48,834 nucleotides of DNA from Paenibacillus sp. VTT E-133291 (GCF_002264395.1 NZ_NFVA01000053.1:1-48834), one strand, 5' to 3'; shown: positions 7,594-16,629, numbered from the stretch's first letter. Numbers and translations: made by a program. Notes: a model not told the origin generated them from the sequence alone.

Positions 7594-8980
7594 GGGATTA
7601 GATCCTCTAGATTCCTTGCTGTCCACAGCAAAAAAGCTCGCTGACGGCGGAGCGATACGGGATGAGATTGTCAGTGGTATCTATGGCGTATCCGCAGGCA
7701 TCTGCGGGGATGCAGTCACCTATAGGGATAAGAAGAAGCTGAACAGCACTTATAAGCTGGATAATATCGTAACTTCAAAAATATGGGGATTCCCCATTAT
7801 GCTCGCCATCCTCGGTATCGTGTTCTGGATTACGATTGCCGGCGCCAACTATCCTTCAAGCTGGCTTGCTTCTTTCTTCGGCTTCATTGAAGGTTATCTG
7901 ACGGCCGGATTTGCGGCGATTCATGCCCCCGCTTGGCTACACGGTGTACTTGTGCTTGGATTATATCGAGGAACCTCATGGGTTATCAGTGTCATGCTGC
8001 CACCAATGATGATATTTTTTCCAGTGTTTGCACTGCTTGAGAATTTCGGGTATCTGCCGAGGGTTGCTTTTAACATGGACCGGTTGTTCAAAAAATCAGG
8101 TGGTCACGGCAAGCAAGCTTTGACCATGTCTATGGGTTTCGGCTGTAATGCCGCCGCGATCCTCTCCACACGAATCATCGAATCGCCGCGTGAACGGATG
8201 CTCGCGATTTTAACTAACAATTTCGTTCCATGTAACGGCCGTTGGCCGACATTGATTCTATTGTCTTCCTTATTCATGGCAGGAGCGGCTACGACAGGCG
8301 CACTCCGTACCCTCACCACCGCCTCCGTACTTATGGGGATGGTGCTAATCGGTATCATCGTTACCCTGACGGTTTCCTGGGTCATGTCGAAAACTGCGCT
8401 ACGCGGTGTTCCAACACACTACACACTGGAGCTCCCGCCCTATCGCCGGCCGCAAATTTGGAAGACCATACTTATTTCTTCAAAAGATAAGTCGCTTAAC
8501 GTACTTACTCGGGCTATCGTTGTTGCTGCCCCTGCCGGTATTATCACTTGGATTCTTGGCAACCTGTTTATTGGTGGAGATTCTGTCCTGAATCATATGG
8601 CTGCCTTCTTTGATCCTTTTGCACACATGCTCGGCATGGATGGCTTTATCATTATGGCCTTTATTCTCGGACTTCCCGCGAATGAAATCGTACTGCCTAT
8701 TCTGCTTATGGGCTATATGTCCTCAGGCGCTATGGTCGATATCGACAGCTTGGGCAGCATCAAAGATGTCTTTTTATCACATGGCTGGACTTGGCTGACT
8801 GCGCTTAACATGATGCTGTTCTCCCTGCTCCACTATCCTTGCGGCACTACGCTCGTGAACATCTATAAGGAGACGAAAAGCATGAAGTGGGCTGTTCTCT
8901 CAGCAGTCATTCCGCTCGGTATCGCCATAGGAGTAACCTTTGCAGTCGCTCAGCTTGCTCGGTTGTTCGGGTGGGTGTGA
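7571..8980 (+). CDS. feoB: FeoB membrane channel domain (nucleoside-recognition/Gate family)
   Basis: A 469-aa integral membrane protein matching the C-terminal half of FeoB: a cytosolic entry segment (1-70), then about eight helices with two Gate repeats. The pore signatures GFGCNAAAIL and NNFVPCNGRWP, near residues 190-230, correspond to the conserved Cys-containing GFGCN and SCSARLP motifs of classical FeoB. The second motif is changed to PCNGRWP. AAAGGAGG (7554-7561) is well placed for ATG 7571 and lies inside the G-domain gene. Automatic annotation often calls this half a nucleoside recognition protein, but the feoA/G-domain context supports Fe(II) permease. Confidence 0.88.
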   Translation: MESPPITKGLDPLDSLLSTAKKLADGGAIRDEIVSGIYGVSAGICGDAVTYRDKKKLNSTYKLDNIVTSKIWGFPIMLAILGIVFWITIAGANYPSSWLASFFGFIEGYLTAGFAAIHAPAWLHGVLVLGLYRGTSWVISVMLPPMMIFFPVFALLENFGYLPRVAFNMDRLFKKSGGHGKQALTMSMGFGCNAAAILSTRIIESPRERMLAILTNNFVPCNGRWPTLILLSSLFMAGAATTGALRTLTTASVLMGMVLIGIIVTLTVSWVMSKTALRGVPTHYTLELPPYRRPQIWKTILISSKDKSLNVLTRAIVVAAPAGIITWILGNLFIGGDSVLNHMAAFFDPFAHMLGMDGFIIMAFILGLPANEIVLPILLMGYMSSGAMVDIDSLGSIKDVFLSHGWTWLTALNMMLFSLLHYPCGTTLVNIYKETKSMKWAVLSAVIPLGIAIGVTFAVAQLARLFGWV

Positions 8981-9097
8981 CGTAAGCTTGCGGCATGAAA
9001 TTCCCCCTCTTCACCTTGATTACCTGCAGCACCTTACATCACCTTCATTACCTAACTTCAGCTGGTTTCACAGATTTCTAACCTCCTTGAAATATTT

Positions 9098-9280
9098 ATA
9101 GGGAAATCCTCCCTCTAATTCGGACTTTATAAGTGAAAGTTGAACTTTTTGCGGAAATTCTCCCTATAAATGAGCGGATTATTGCCAAAATGGGCAATTT
9201 CTGCTGAATTACAGGGAGGAATTCCCTGAACATTGATGATATCGATTAAAACAAGATAAATTACAGGGAGGAATTCCCTA
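9098..9280. repeat. Four copies of a GGGAGGAATTCCC-type palindromic element
   Basis: Four related elements of about 21 bp lie at 9098-9120, 9151-9171, 9207-9227 and 9259-9280. The first two run in the opposite orientation to the last two. The last two share AATTACAGGGAGGAATTCCCT exactly, and the first is the same apart from three changed bases when reverse-complemented. The second is more degraded. They fill much of the 405-bp gap after feoB; the stretch 8981-9090 shows nothing recognisable. Each is self-complementary around GGGA-GGAATT-TCCC and could fold in RNA. Confidence 0.8.
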
Positions 9281-9310
9281 ATTATTGATCTCATTAAGAT
9301 CAGCTTAAAT

Positions 9311-9353
9311 AAATAAGCGGCCGCCCGAATAACTCTCCGGCGACCGCTTATTT
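9311..9353. terminator. Bidirectional terminator between feoB and the NTR-domain gene
   Basis: AAATAAGCGG (9311-9320) pairs with CCGCTTATTT (9344-9353), extended by CGCC/GGCG after one mismatch. It sits between convergent genes, close to the stop codon of the minus-strand gene. Confidence 0.75.
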
Positions 9354-9385
9354 CATCACCACATAACGTGACCCTACAGTTAGTG

Positions 9386-10066
9386 TCATTTTTTTCGCGT
9401 TCCACCATCTCTACGACGGTAGAGCACAGCGCCAGTTATCGCTATCAGAACGATAATGACTCCACTGATCCCTACATTAACAAGTGGTACGGAATCGCTC
9501 TCCGCAGCTGGTTTCCCCGCCACATCCGTCGACTCATTATTCCCATCTGCAGATTTCGGCGAAGGATTCGATGTTGCCTTCGGAGAAGCTGTAGGTGTTC
9601 CTGCCGATATACTAGATCCAAGCTCCTTCAGGTCCTCCGATGCCGAAGCAAGCAGCTTCGTTCGACTGCATAAACTGGCCTCTAATTTACCAGAGTCATC
9701 TTCGTCATTAGCATACGCATAGACGATATAACTTTCCCCTTCCACGAATTCAAACCCACAGCTGGCAGACGATAAAGCAGTGGTCAATGTTACTTTATTC
9801 CCCTCGACCCCTTTCCAGCTGGAATCGATTTCAAAGGTTACTTTTACTGGATCCGCAGATGAGATTATAGTCCCCTTCGGCTCCTTTATGCCCACTACTT
9901 TCCCAGTAAAGACGGCTGAACTTGATTCAAGCGCCTCAAGTGGTTCCGCAGGTACAACACAGGAACACGCATAAGTAACGGAGGGGCGCACCGTCAGCAA
10001 GGCCATAAATATTAACGTTATACTTAGAATGATCAGCACTGGATTTCGCAGATTACCCTTTCGCAC
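9386..10066 (-). CDS. Secreted, C-terminally anchored TIMP/NTR-like protein
   Basis: A 226-aa protein with a signal peptide (hydrophobic about 10-28) ending just before a CSC motif (C34, C36). A single NTR-like domain (about 34-160) has two further Cys in SCGFEF and SLCSRT. A Ser/Pro/Thr-rich linker (about 160-190) leads to a C-terminal membrane helix (about 195-216) followed by RRR. The mature N-terminus starting with Cys-x-Cys is typical of tissue-inhibitor-of-metalloproteinase folds. Bacterial homologues are surface proteins of unknown role; metalloprotease inhibition is not shown. I chose the GTG at 10066 because AAGGAGG lies 8 bases upstream. No LPxTG sorting signal is present. Confidence 0.8.
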   Translation of the reverse strand: MRKGNLRNPVLIILSITLIFMALLTVRPSVTYACSCVVPAEPLEALESSSAVFTGKVVGIKEPKGTIISSADPVKVTFEIDSSWKGVEGNKVTLTTALSSASCGFEFVEGESYIVYAYANDEDDSGKLEASLCSRTKLLASASEDLKELGSSISAGTPTASPKATSNPSPKSADGNNESTDVAGKPAAESDSVPLVNVGISGVIIVLIAITGAVLYRRRDGGTRKK

Positions 10067-10202
10067 CTTAATGACCTCCTTCTTTATCTTACAGACGGAG
10101 CAAACGTGGAAAGTGTTACAACAATTCCCAAACAAGTTATACAAATCTAATCCATTCCGTCCGAATTAGACTTCACTAGTCTCTCATCTCTTCTGAATTT
10201 AC

Positions 10203-11612
10203 TCATCCCCCCCGCGCAATTGCAATCAACCGCTGAATCCCCTCACGTAGCACCCCTTCGCTTGCAAAAGAGTAGCTTATTCGAATGCTCGACTTCATTT
10301 CCCCCAGCGGATCGAACAGCTCTCCTGGCACAAAAGCAATCGACTGCGCCATACTTGCGGCAAACAATCGCTCCACCGAGAGATGATCCGGCAGCTTCAC
10401 CCACAGATTTAGCCCCCCTTGTGGAGGCGTCCACTCCCACCCGGTCCCAGCCAGCTCCTCCTCTACAATCTCCTTATGCACCTGAAGTGCAATCCGCAGC
10501 TTACCGAGATGCTGTTGCAAACGTGATGACGTGTAGTAATGTAGGAATATCTTCTGGTTAAGCAGCGGAGTACCATTGTCCGCGAGTGATTTGGCCGTGA
10601 TCAAGCGCTCCATAAACGGATAACGACAAGCCACCGCACAGATCCGTAAGCCTGGGGCTACATATTTACTGAAGCTGCTAATATAGATCACCCAACCTTC
10701 GGTATCGTAAGCAAAAAAGGGCGGCGGGGGCTCCTCTTCAAAATACATATCGCGGAACGGATCATCTTCGACTAACAGACAGCGATAACGCTCGGCAAGC
10801 TCGACCAACAGTTTACGTTGCTGCGCTGGCACCGTATATCCAGTTGGATTATGATGAGTCGGATTGATATAGAACATGCGCGGTCTATGCTTTTTCATCA
10901 GAGCTTCAACTTCCTCCAAGTCATAGCCCATCGGAGTGATCTCCACCGGAATCAGCCTTGCCCCCTCCCGGCGAAAAATATCCATGGCCACACTGTAGGT
11001 CGGTCGCTCCACCAGCACCGTGTCCATAGGCCCGAGCACAATTCGTGATATCAGATTGATCGCCTGCTGCGCACCTGAAGTAATAAGCAGCTCTTCCGAG
11101 GATAACTGTAACCGATGCTTCTTACGAAAATGACGACTTAGCGTCTCCCGTAACTCCTCATCTCCCTGAACCGAAGAGTACGTCCCCATGACCTTGGGAT
11201 ATAAATCGAACACTTTTTTGACATAGTCGGATAGAAAAAGATTTGGCAAAAGACCTGGATCAATCAGCGCCTGTGAGAACTGATACTTAGCAGGCATTCT
11301 CTGTATATCCGAAAGAGGATTAGTGAGCGCATAGGCAGTGACTGCTGCGCCTTTTTCTACAATAGGAACCAAGCTAACAGGCGATACGTAATAACCCGAT
11401 TTATCTTTTACATAAACTTTCCCATCCTCTGTCAGCATTCTATACGCTTTGAATACTGTCAGTCGATGTACCTTTAATTCCTCCGCCAGCAGCCGTATAG
11501 AAGGAAGCTTATCATGTGCCCCCCACTCCCCTCGCTCCATGCGATTCACTAAAAATTCATATACCTGCCGGAATAAGGGATGATTATGCTCCACGCTCGC
11601 TGACTTTTTCAC
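10203..11612 (-). CDS. MocR-family regulator (GntR HTH fused to aminotransferase fold)
   Basis: A 469-aa PLP-dependent transcription regulator. An N-terminal GntR winged helix (about 10-80: LPSIRLLAEELKVHRLTV) is joined by a linker to a class-I aminotransferase fold (about 110-465). The fold carries HHNPTG (253-258), D283, and the PLP lysine K316 in SSFSKY. I chose GTG 11612, about 10 bases after GGAGAGGAG; an ATG at 11675 in frame lacks a ribosome binding site. It is divergent from an EamA exporter across 161 bp, a standard layout in which MocR activates the neighbouring gene in response to an amino-acid- or vitamin-B6-like effector. It is not one of the well-known PdxR or GabR contexts. Confidence 0.9.
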   Translation of the reverse strand: MKKSASVEHNHPLFRQVYEFLVNRMERGEWGAHDKLPSIRLLAEELKVHRLTVFKAYRMLTEDGKVYVKDKSGYYVSPVSLVPIVEKGAAVTAYALTNPLSDIQRMPAKYQFSQALIDPGLLPNLFLSDYVKKVFDLYPKVMGTYSSVQGDEELRETLSRHFRKKHRLQLSSEELLITSGAQQAINLISRIVLGPMDTVLVERPTYSVAMDIFRREGARLIPVEITPMGYDLEEVEALMKKHRPRMFYINPTHHNPTGYTVPAQQRKLLVELAERYRCLLVEDDPFRDMYFEEEPPPPFFAYDTEGWVIYISSFSKYVAPGLRICAVACRYPFMERLITAKSLADNGTPLLNQKIFLHYYTSSRLQQHLGKLRIALQVHKEIVEEELAGTGWEWTPPQGGLNLWVKLPDHLSVERLFAASMAQSIAFVPGELFDPLGEMKSSIRISYSFASEGVLREGIQRLIAIARGG

Positions 11613-11671
11613 TTCACTGCAACTCCTCTCCGAACAACTCCTATTTACAGTATTGTACACGATTTCTAAAG

Positions 11672-11703
11672 TCATCTGTTCTATTCAACATCATCTGTTC
11701 TAT
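11672..11703. promoter_or_regulatory. Direct repeat in the mocR-eamA intergenic region, candidate MocR operator
   Basis: TCATCTGTTCTAT occurs twice, at 11672-11684 and 11691-11703, a 19-bp period that puts both copies on nearly the same DNA face. Direct repeats are the usual MocR target. The binding partner is inferred from position. Confidence 0.5.
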
Positions 11704-11773
11704 GTTCTCCCCTATATGATTAACGGACTGGTTCAAGGATCGCTATATACACACACTAAAGGGGACTTTCAAA

Positions 11774-12706
11774 ATGATCTTATTCGCTTATGCACTTGTA
11801 TGTCTGATCTTCGGCACGACCTTTCTAGCTATCAAAATCGGTGTGGATGCTGGTGCGCCGCCCTTCTTTTCAGCAGGCTTACGCTTTTTTGTGGCAGGTG
11901 CTGTTCTATTTCTATGGATGGTCTGGAAACGAAAGGCTAGCTTCTCCCTGCTCCTGCGTAAAGAAATGCTCTTCACCGGATCTGCGTTAACCTTTGGCAC
12001 CTTTGCAGGTCTCTACTGGGCCGAACAATATGTATCTTCTGGGTTAGCAGCTGTCCTCTCTGCCACTGGTCCGATCATGATTCTGTTGCTCCAAACTTCT
12101 ATTCTTCGGCAAAAAGCACCTGCCATCTCCCTATATGGTTGTATCATCGGGTTGACTGGCGTACTGCTGCTCGTTCTTCCTAATCTTGTCGTTGATATTT
12201 CACCTTTATGGCTCATCGGCTGCGCAGCTGTCCTTATTGGGGAGTGCTGTTACGCGGTAGGTGCAATTTATTCTAAAAAAGTAATTAACAGTATGCCTGA
12301 GGTCTCTCCCATCGCACTAAATGCAGCCCAAATGATGTATGGCGGAGTGTTATTATTCATTCTTTCCTTAGCCACCGAAAATGTACATCCTGAGTTTCTG
12401 CTTTCTTTCGAGACAGCAGGTTCACTGCTCTATCTGATCGTAATCGGCTCGATGGTCGGTCATTCATTGTTCTACTGGCTTGTCGCTAAGACAAATCCTG
12501 TGTTTCCTTCTACCTGGCTATATATATCTCCACCGATTGCCGTAGGGGTTGGCTTTTTCTTTTATAATGAAGCTGTGAATTGGGTTACGATCCTCGGTGT
12601 ATTCACCATCATTGCCGGAACTATCCTCGTAAACGCTGACGCCTTGAAGCAATTAATGCTAAAGCGAAGGATCAGCACCTCTGCGTTAAAAAAAACAAAT
12701 ATATGA
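11774..12706 (+). CDS. EamA/DMT-family transporter
   Basis: A 310-aa integral membrane protein with ten predicted helices in two EamA repeats (about 5-135 and 150-288), as in drug/metabolite exporters of the RhaT/YdcZ type. The conserved GLYWAEQYVSSGLAAVLSAT stretch near residues 80-100 is typical of the first repeat. AAAGGGG lies 9 bases before ATG 11774. The divergent MocR regulator suggests export of an amino acid or related metabolite; the substrate cannot be told from sequence. Confidence 0.9.
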   Translation: MILFAYALVCLIFGTTFLAIKIGVDAGAPPFFSAGLRFFVAGAVLFLWMVWKRKASFSLLLRKEMLFTGSALTFGTFAGLYWAEQYVSSGLAAVLSATGPIMILLLQTSILRQKAPAISLYGCIIGLTGVLLLVLPNLVVDISPLWLIGCAAVLIGECCYAVGAIYSKKVINSMPEVSPIALNAAQMMYGGVLLFILSLATENVHPEFLLSFETAGSLLYLIVIGSMVGHSLFYWLVAKTNPVFPSTWLYISPPIAVGVGFFFYNEAVNWVTILGVFTIIAGTILVNADALKQLMLKRRISTSALKKTNI

Positions 12707-12729
12707 CCTGACTCTTTATAAAATCACAA

Positions 12730-12782
12730 AAAACAGGCTATCTCAGCAGCTCACCCATGGCTAGTGAAATAGTCTGTTTTTT
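12730..12782. terminator. Bidirectional terminator between the EamA and stress-protein genes
   Basis: AAAACAGGCTAT (12730-12741) pairs with ATAGTCTGTTTT (12769-12780) with one G-T pair, followed by further Ts. The flanking genes converge. Confidence 0.8.
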
Positions 12783-12801
12783 ACTAAAAGTTATTCATTT
12801 C

Positions 12802-13470
12802 TTATTTATTTCTAATGCGCTCACTTGCTAAGGTATCCATGGCATCCATAGTTCCGGTAGCTTGAGCTAGGTTTCTCGCCTCTTGTTGATCAGCTGCCCG
12901 GAGCGCATCGCTTTCCTTTACACTACCATCATAATTTCGATTCTCAGCTGTATTCATATTCGCAATATCCTCAAAACGATCCCCATTCAGACTATTATGC
13001 TGTACGAAGATCCGCTTCACTTCTTCCTCCTTCTGCTCGCCCTCTACATCCACCATTACAAGAATATGGCCTTCATCCACGTAGTTATCGTAACGCTTGG
13101 CTTCCTCTTCAGGAATGCCAAGTCCAATTAGGCCGCCTACTAATCCACCGCTGCCTGCACCTATTGCCGCTCCAGCAAGTGTTGCCGCAAGCGGTCCGGC
13201 TGCAATGATCGGCCCGATGCCTGGAATAGCCAAAGCGCCTATCCCCATCAAGAGCCCAGTTAATCCACCGAGCAGACCACCCGTAGCTGCACCAGTAGCT
13301 ATTCCTTCCGGCGCTTGGGTCCCTGATTCATCTCTAATCGTATCCGCACTCTCTGAATTTCTCGCGATAATCGATATATCCTCTGTTCTGCAGCCTTGAC
13401 GTTTCAACTCTTCAATAACCCTCGAAGCTTCGTATTCGGCAGCAAAGACACCCACTATTCTCTTATTCAT
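12802..13470 (-). CDS. General stress protein 17M-like (YflT domain)
   Basis: A 222-aa protein. An N-terminal GSP17M/YflT ferredoxin-like domain (about 1-50, RIVGVFAAEYEASRVIEELKRQG region) is followed by a very glycine-rich hydrophobic segment (about 58-120). That segment looks like a glycine-zipper membrane insertion. A second half-domain (about 120-155) and a hydrophilic C-terminus complete it. Relatives in Bacillus belong to the general stress response. I chose the second of two closely spaced ATG codons (13470), 8 bases after AGGAGG. No clear sigma-B promoter was found upstream. Confidence 0.82.
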   Translation of the reverse strand: MNKRIVGVFAAEYEASRVIEELKRQGCRTEDISIIARNSESADTIRDESGTQAPEGIATGAATGGLLGGLTGLLMGIGALAIPGIGPIIAAGPLAATLAGAAIGAGSGGLVGGLIGLGIPEEEAKRYDNYVDEGHILVMVDVEGEQKEEEVKRIFVQHNSLNGDRFEDIANMNTAENRNYDGSVKESDALRAADQQEARNLAQATGTMDAMDTLASERIRNK

Positions 13471-13673
13471 CTCCATTACCTCCTAGTGATCAAAGTTAGC
13501 TCATACGTTCAGCTTCATAGCTTACTTAACCAAACTGAGCTGGGATAAACTTCTATCACAGAATTCGCAAACCATTCCAAGTAATGTTCCCACTAAAATA
13601 TGCTGTATAATAAAAGAAAGTGGGCACAATCACCCTTAAGTTAACTCTATAAAAGAAAGAGACTGAAGCATTC

Positions 13674-14522
13674 ATGGCGATATTTAATTATAATTCTGAG
13701 CGACCCTTCAGAGGTAATCCCGATCTGCATCTCCATTACTGGGGGCGGGAGCAGTGTCTGCCTGGGCATTTTTTCGGACCCGGGGTTCGTGACGTTTACA
13801 AAATACATTTCATTCATGAGGGAACTGGAAAGGTATCTGTGGGTGAACAGACCCATATCCTGCAAGCGGGACAAGCTTTTCTTACTTACCCTCATATCGT
13901 TACTTCTTATGCAGCGGACCTGACTAATCCCTGGATCTATTCCTGGGTAGCCTTTACCGGAGAACAGGTATCTTATATTTTATCCAAAACCTCCTTGTCG
14001 CCTGAGCAGCCAATCTTCCCGATGGATGAACAGCTTATGCCTAATCTCTACGAACGTCTGACAGAAGCAGCCGACACTTCAGATTGTCTTGACCTGCCGC
14101 TAAAAGCGATTATGTATGATTTTTTCTCCCTCTTACTACAAGCGGTGCCAGCTATTCCGGATGTACTTCCTTTACCGCGTCAAAAGAGTATTTACGTCGA
14201 GCAAAGTCTGCACTTTTTGCATACACATTATTGTGAGAACATTTCGGTGGAAATGCTGTCTTCTTCTCTCAAGCTGGATCGCAAATATTTATCTTCCTTG
14301 TTCAAACGGACCATTGGTATGCCACCACAGCAGTATTTATTGAATTACCGTGTCGCTAAAGCATGCGAGCTTCTGACAGAAACCTTCTGTACTATTGGTG
14401 AGATCTCGCGTTCCGTCGGCTATCAGGACCCCTTACTCTTTTCGCGGATGTTCAAGAAGGTGAAAGGTTGTTCTCCAAAAGAATACCGTGTCCGTCATCT
14501 CAAAAATGACATTGTGCTATAA
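13674..14522 (+). CDS. AraC-family transcriptional regulator
   Basis: A 282-aa regulator with an N-terminal cupin ligand-binding domain (about 15-160) and a C-terminal double helix-turn-helix (about 180-278), containing the family's GYQDPLLFSRMFKKVKGCSPKEYR end motif. The N-terminal WGREQCLPGHFFGPGVRD segment resembles sugar-responsive members. The ribosome binding site before ATG 13674 is weak (GAAAGAGA). A good -10 hexamer TATAAT lies at 13606-13611, with no clear -35. It is 91 bp upstream of the aldo/keto reductase gene on the same strand, which it may regulate. Confidence 0.87.
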   Translation: MAIFNYNSERPFRGNPDLHLHYWGREQCLPGHFFGPGVRDVYKIHFIHEGTGKVSVGEQTHILQAGQAFLTYPHIVTSYAADLTNPWIYSWVAFTGEQVSYILSKTSLSPEQPIFPMDEQLMPNLYERLTEAADTSDCLDLPLKAIMYDFFSLLLQAVPAIPDVLPLPRQKSIYVEQSLHFLHTHYCENISVEMLSSSLKLDRKYLSSLFKRTIGMPPQQYLLNYRVAKACELLTETFCTIGEISRSVGYQDPLLFSRMFKKVKGCSPKEYRVRHLKNDIVL

Positions 14523-14613
14523 ACTTCTTCCTTGCTGACATACGTTTGTCCGGGATCTTTCGCTACAATAAGGACGTAACTTAATCAGAAATAAGTCTTT
14601 TTAGGAGGAACTA

Positions 14614-15606
14614 ATGATGTATAACGCAAGCGCTACCAGATATGACAATATGAAATATAACCGCACTGGAAAAAGCGGTCTACTCCTTCCGGCGATCTCA
14701 CTTGGACTATGGCATAACTTTGGCGGAAACGACTTATTCGAGAATGGTCGCGCGATGGCAAGAAGAGCTTTCGATCTTGGAATCACGCATTTTGATCTCG
14801 CTAATAACTACGGTCCCCCAGCTGGCTCCGCAGAAGAAAGCTTTGGTCAAATCCTTAAGAAGGATCTTGCTCCTTATCGTGATGAAATGGTCATCTCTAC
14901 TAAGGCCGGATATTATATGTGGGCCGGTCCTTATGGCGAATGGGGCTCCAAGAAATATCTCGTCTCCAGTCTGGATCAAAGCTTGAAACGTATGGGCCTT
15001 GATTATGTAGATATTTTCTATCACCACCGTCCAGATCCGAATACACCACTGGAAGAGACTATGGCTGCGCTGGATCTTATTGTACGTCAAGGTAAAGCGC
15101 TGTATGTTGGGATTTCGAATTACAACCCTGAACAGACACGCGAAGCGGCACAAATTCTGCGTCGACTCGGAACGCCATGCCTGATTCATCAACCTAACTA
15201 CTCCATGATGTCCCGCTGGATTGAAGATGGCTTGCAGGATGTATTGGCTGAGGAAGGTATCGGTTCGATTGTGTTCTCCCCACTACAAGGAGGCATTCTG
15301 ACAGACCGCTATCTAAACGGAATCGCTCCTGATTCTCGTGCTGCTGGACCTAGTGTATTCCTGTCCGAGAATGCTATTACTGAAGAGGCGATTGGCAAAG
15401 TTCGCAAGCTGAACGAGATTGCTGCTGCACGTGGACAAAAAATGTCTCAGCTAGCATTGTCTTGGGTACTCCGCGGAGGTAAAGTCACTTCTGCTCTGAT
15501 CGGCGCGAGTAAGGTGAGCCAGATTGAAGATGCTGTCGCTTCCTTGAATGCACCGGAGCTAAGCGCAGAAGAGCTGGAGCAAATCGAGACAATTTTGCGA
15601 GGATAA
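14614..15606 (+). CDS. Aldo/keto reductase, YghZ/GpR-like
   Basis: A 330-aa NADPH-dependent oxidoreductase of the L-glyceraldehyde-3-phosphate reductase type. It shows a close family match from the N-terminal MKYNRTGKSG segment through GLWHNFGG and DLANNYGPPAGSAEE (catalytic Asp and Tyr), ISTKAGYYMWAGPYG (Lys), DIFYHHRPD (His), and a C-terminal LIGASK cofactor loop. AGGAGG (14603-14608) is 5 bases before ATG 14614 and 8 before the next ATG; the family N-terminus fits the first. The class reduces small aldehydes such as glyceraldehyde-3-phosphate or methylglyoxal. Confidence 0.9.
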   Translation: MMYNASATRYDNMKYNRTGKSGLLLPAISLGLWHNFGGNDLFENGRAMARRAFDLGITHFDLANNYGPPAGSAEESFGQILKKDLAPYRDEMVISTKAGYYMWAGPYGEWGSKKYLVSSLDQSLKRMGLDYVDIFYHHRPDPNTPLEETMAALDLIVRQGKALYVGISNYNPEQTREAAQILRRLGTPCLIHQPNYSMMSRWIEDGLQDVLAEEGIGSIVFSPLQGGILTDRYLNGIAPDSRAAGPSVFLSENAITEEAIGKVRKLNEIAAARGQKMSQLALSWVLRGGKVTSALIGASKVSQIEDAVASLNAPELSAEELEQIETILRG

Positions 15607-15623
15607 TTATAGATTAAACCATA

Positions 15624-15683
15624 AAGACGGCCAATGAGGTCAGGCAGCTTAAGCTGCTCTGGCGCTTCATGGGTCTTCTTTTT
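15624..15683 (+). terminator. Long terminator hairpin after the aldo/keto reductase gene
   Basis: The perfect palindrome GCAGCTTAAGCTGC forms the top of a longer, interrupted stem with base arms AAGAC (15624-15628) and GTCTT (15673-15677), followed by a T-rich tail. Confidence 0.7.
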
Positions 15684-15729
15684 GATATAGATATTGTATG
15701 TCTTCAGTACGGGTAGATTTATGCGCTAC

Positions 15730-16461
15730 TCACCCAAAGATCTGCGTGATATACACCATAATTAATAATCCAAAAATAAATGAATACGTCGAAGGCCGTT
15801 CGTAACCATGACCGTGACTCTCCGGAATCAGCTCCTTGTAGACGATAAAGAGCATCGCTCCTGCGGCAAAAGCGAGACCATAGCCCACTACATTCTGTAG
15901 GTAGCTTGCAGTGAAATACCCAATAACCGCAGACACCATCTCCATTAGTCCGGTAAGTGTAACGATTCCCAACGCTTTTAGCTTGCTTGTTCTAGAATTC
16001 ATCAGGAAGACTGCGAGTATTAATCCTTCTGGCATGTTTTGCGCACCAATAGCTATTGCCACGGTCGGACCCAGACTCGCCTGCTCGCTGGCATAACTGA
16101 ATCCTGTACTGAGACCTTCTGGGATGTTATGAATAAACAGCGCAATCAAAACGAGCAGTGCCTTCGAATCCATATTGGTATATCCGGGTTTATTCTCCAC
16201 GTCGATATGCGGGATGTTGTTTTCAATTAAATCAAGCAACAGCACTCCTGTAATCAGACCTAAGGTTAAAGCGATAATACCTGATTCTTTAATCGCTTGT
16301 GGCATGAGTCCAAATGTAGAAGCCGATACCATTATACCTGCAGTAAAAGCCACGAGAACGTCCTTCCATTTCTCAGATAACCTCTTCACGAACAAGATCG
16401 GAAATGCTCCAAGAACGGTAGCCATTGCCGATACAAAGCTCCCAATAAGCGCAGATTCCAA
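15730..16461 (-). CDS. ZIP-family divalent metal transporter
   Basis: A 243-aa membrane protein with about eight helices. The ZIP metal-site motifs HNIPEG (111-116) and QNMPEG (141-146) lie in consecutive helices, with a short charged loop before the first. ZIP proteins import Zn(II), Fe(II) or Mn(II). The second motif has Gln where many members have His or Glu, so metal preference is open. The start is a TTG at 16461, 8 bases after AAAGGAG. It stands alone. Confidence 0.88.
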   Translation of the reverse strand: MESALIGSFVSAMATVLGAFPILFVKRLSEKWKDVLVAFTAGIMVSASTFGLMPQAIKESGIIALTLGLITGVLLLDLIENNIPHIDVENKPGYTNMDSKALLVLIALFIHNIPEGLSTGFSYASEQASLGPTVAIAIGAQNMPEGLILAVFLMNSRTSKLKALGIVTLTGLMEMVSAVIGYFTASYLQNVVGYGLAFAAGAMLFIVYKELIPESHGHGYERPSTYSFIFGLLIMVYITQIFG

Positions 16462-16562
16462 GCTTTCAACTCCTTTGGTACAAGTTCGGATAGACCAACA
16501 TATGTTAACACAAAAAATATTAGTACTTATATAGCTTTTCCGAAGGATACGTTAATCATTAA

Positions 16563-16603
16563 AAGACCTCCCATAGGTATGATTCATACCCTAAGGAGGT
16601 CTT
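16563..16603 (-). terminator. Terminator of the phn operon
   Basis: AAGACCTCC (16563-16571) pairs with GGAGGTCTT (16595-16603), with an inner GGTATG/CATACC stem. On the minus strand it ends in TTTT, 27 bp beyond the phnE stop codon. Confidence 0.8.
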
Positions 16604-16629
16604 GTCTAACCTGTAATAATGCGATTCCG

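Noticed and set aside
14734..15192. A 152-codon open frame on the - strand
   Set aside because: It is antisense to the aldo/keto reductase and has no ribosome binding site.
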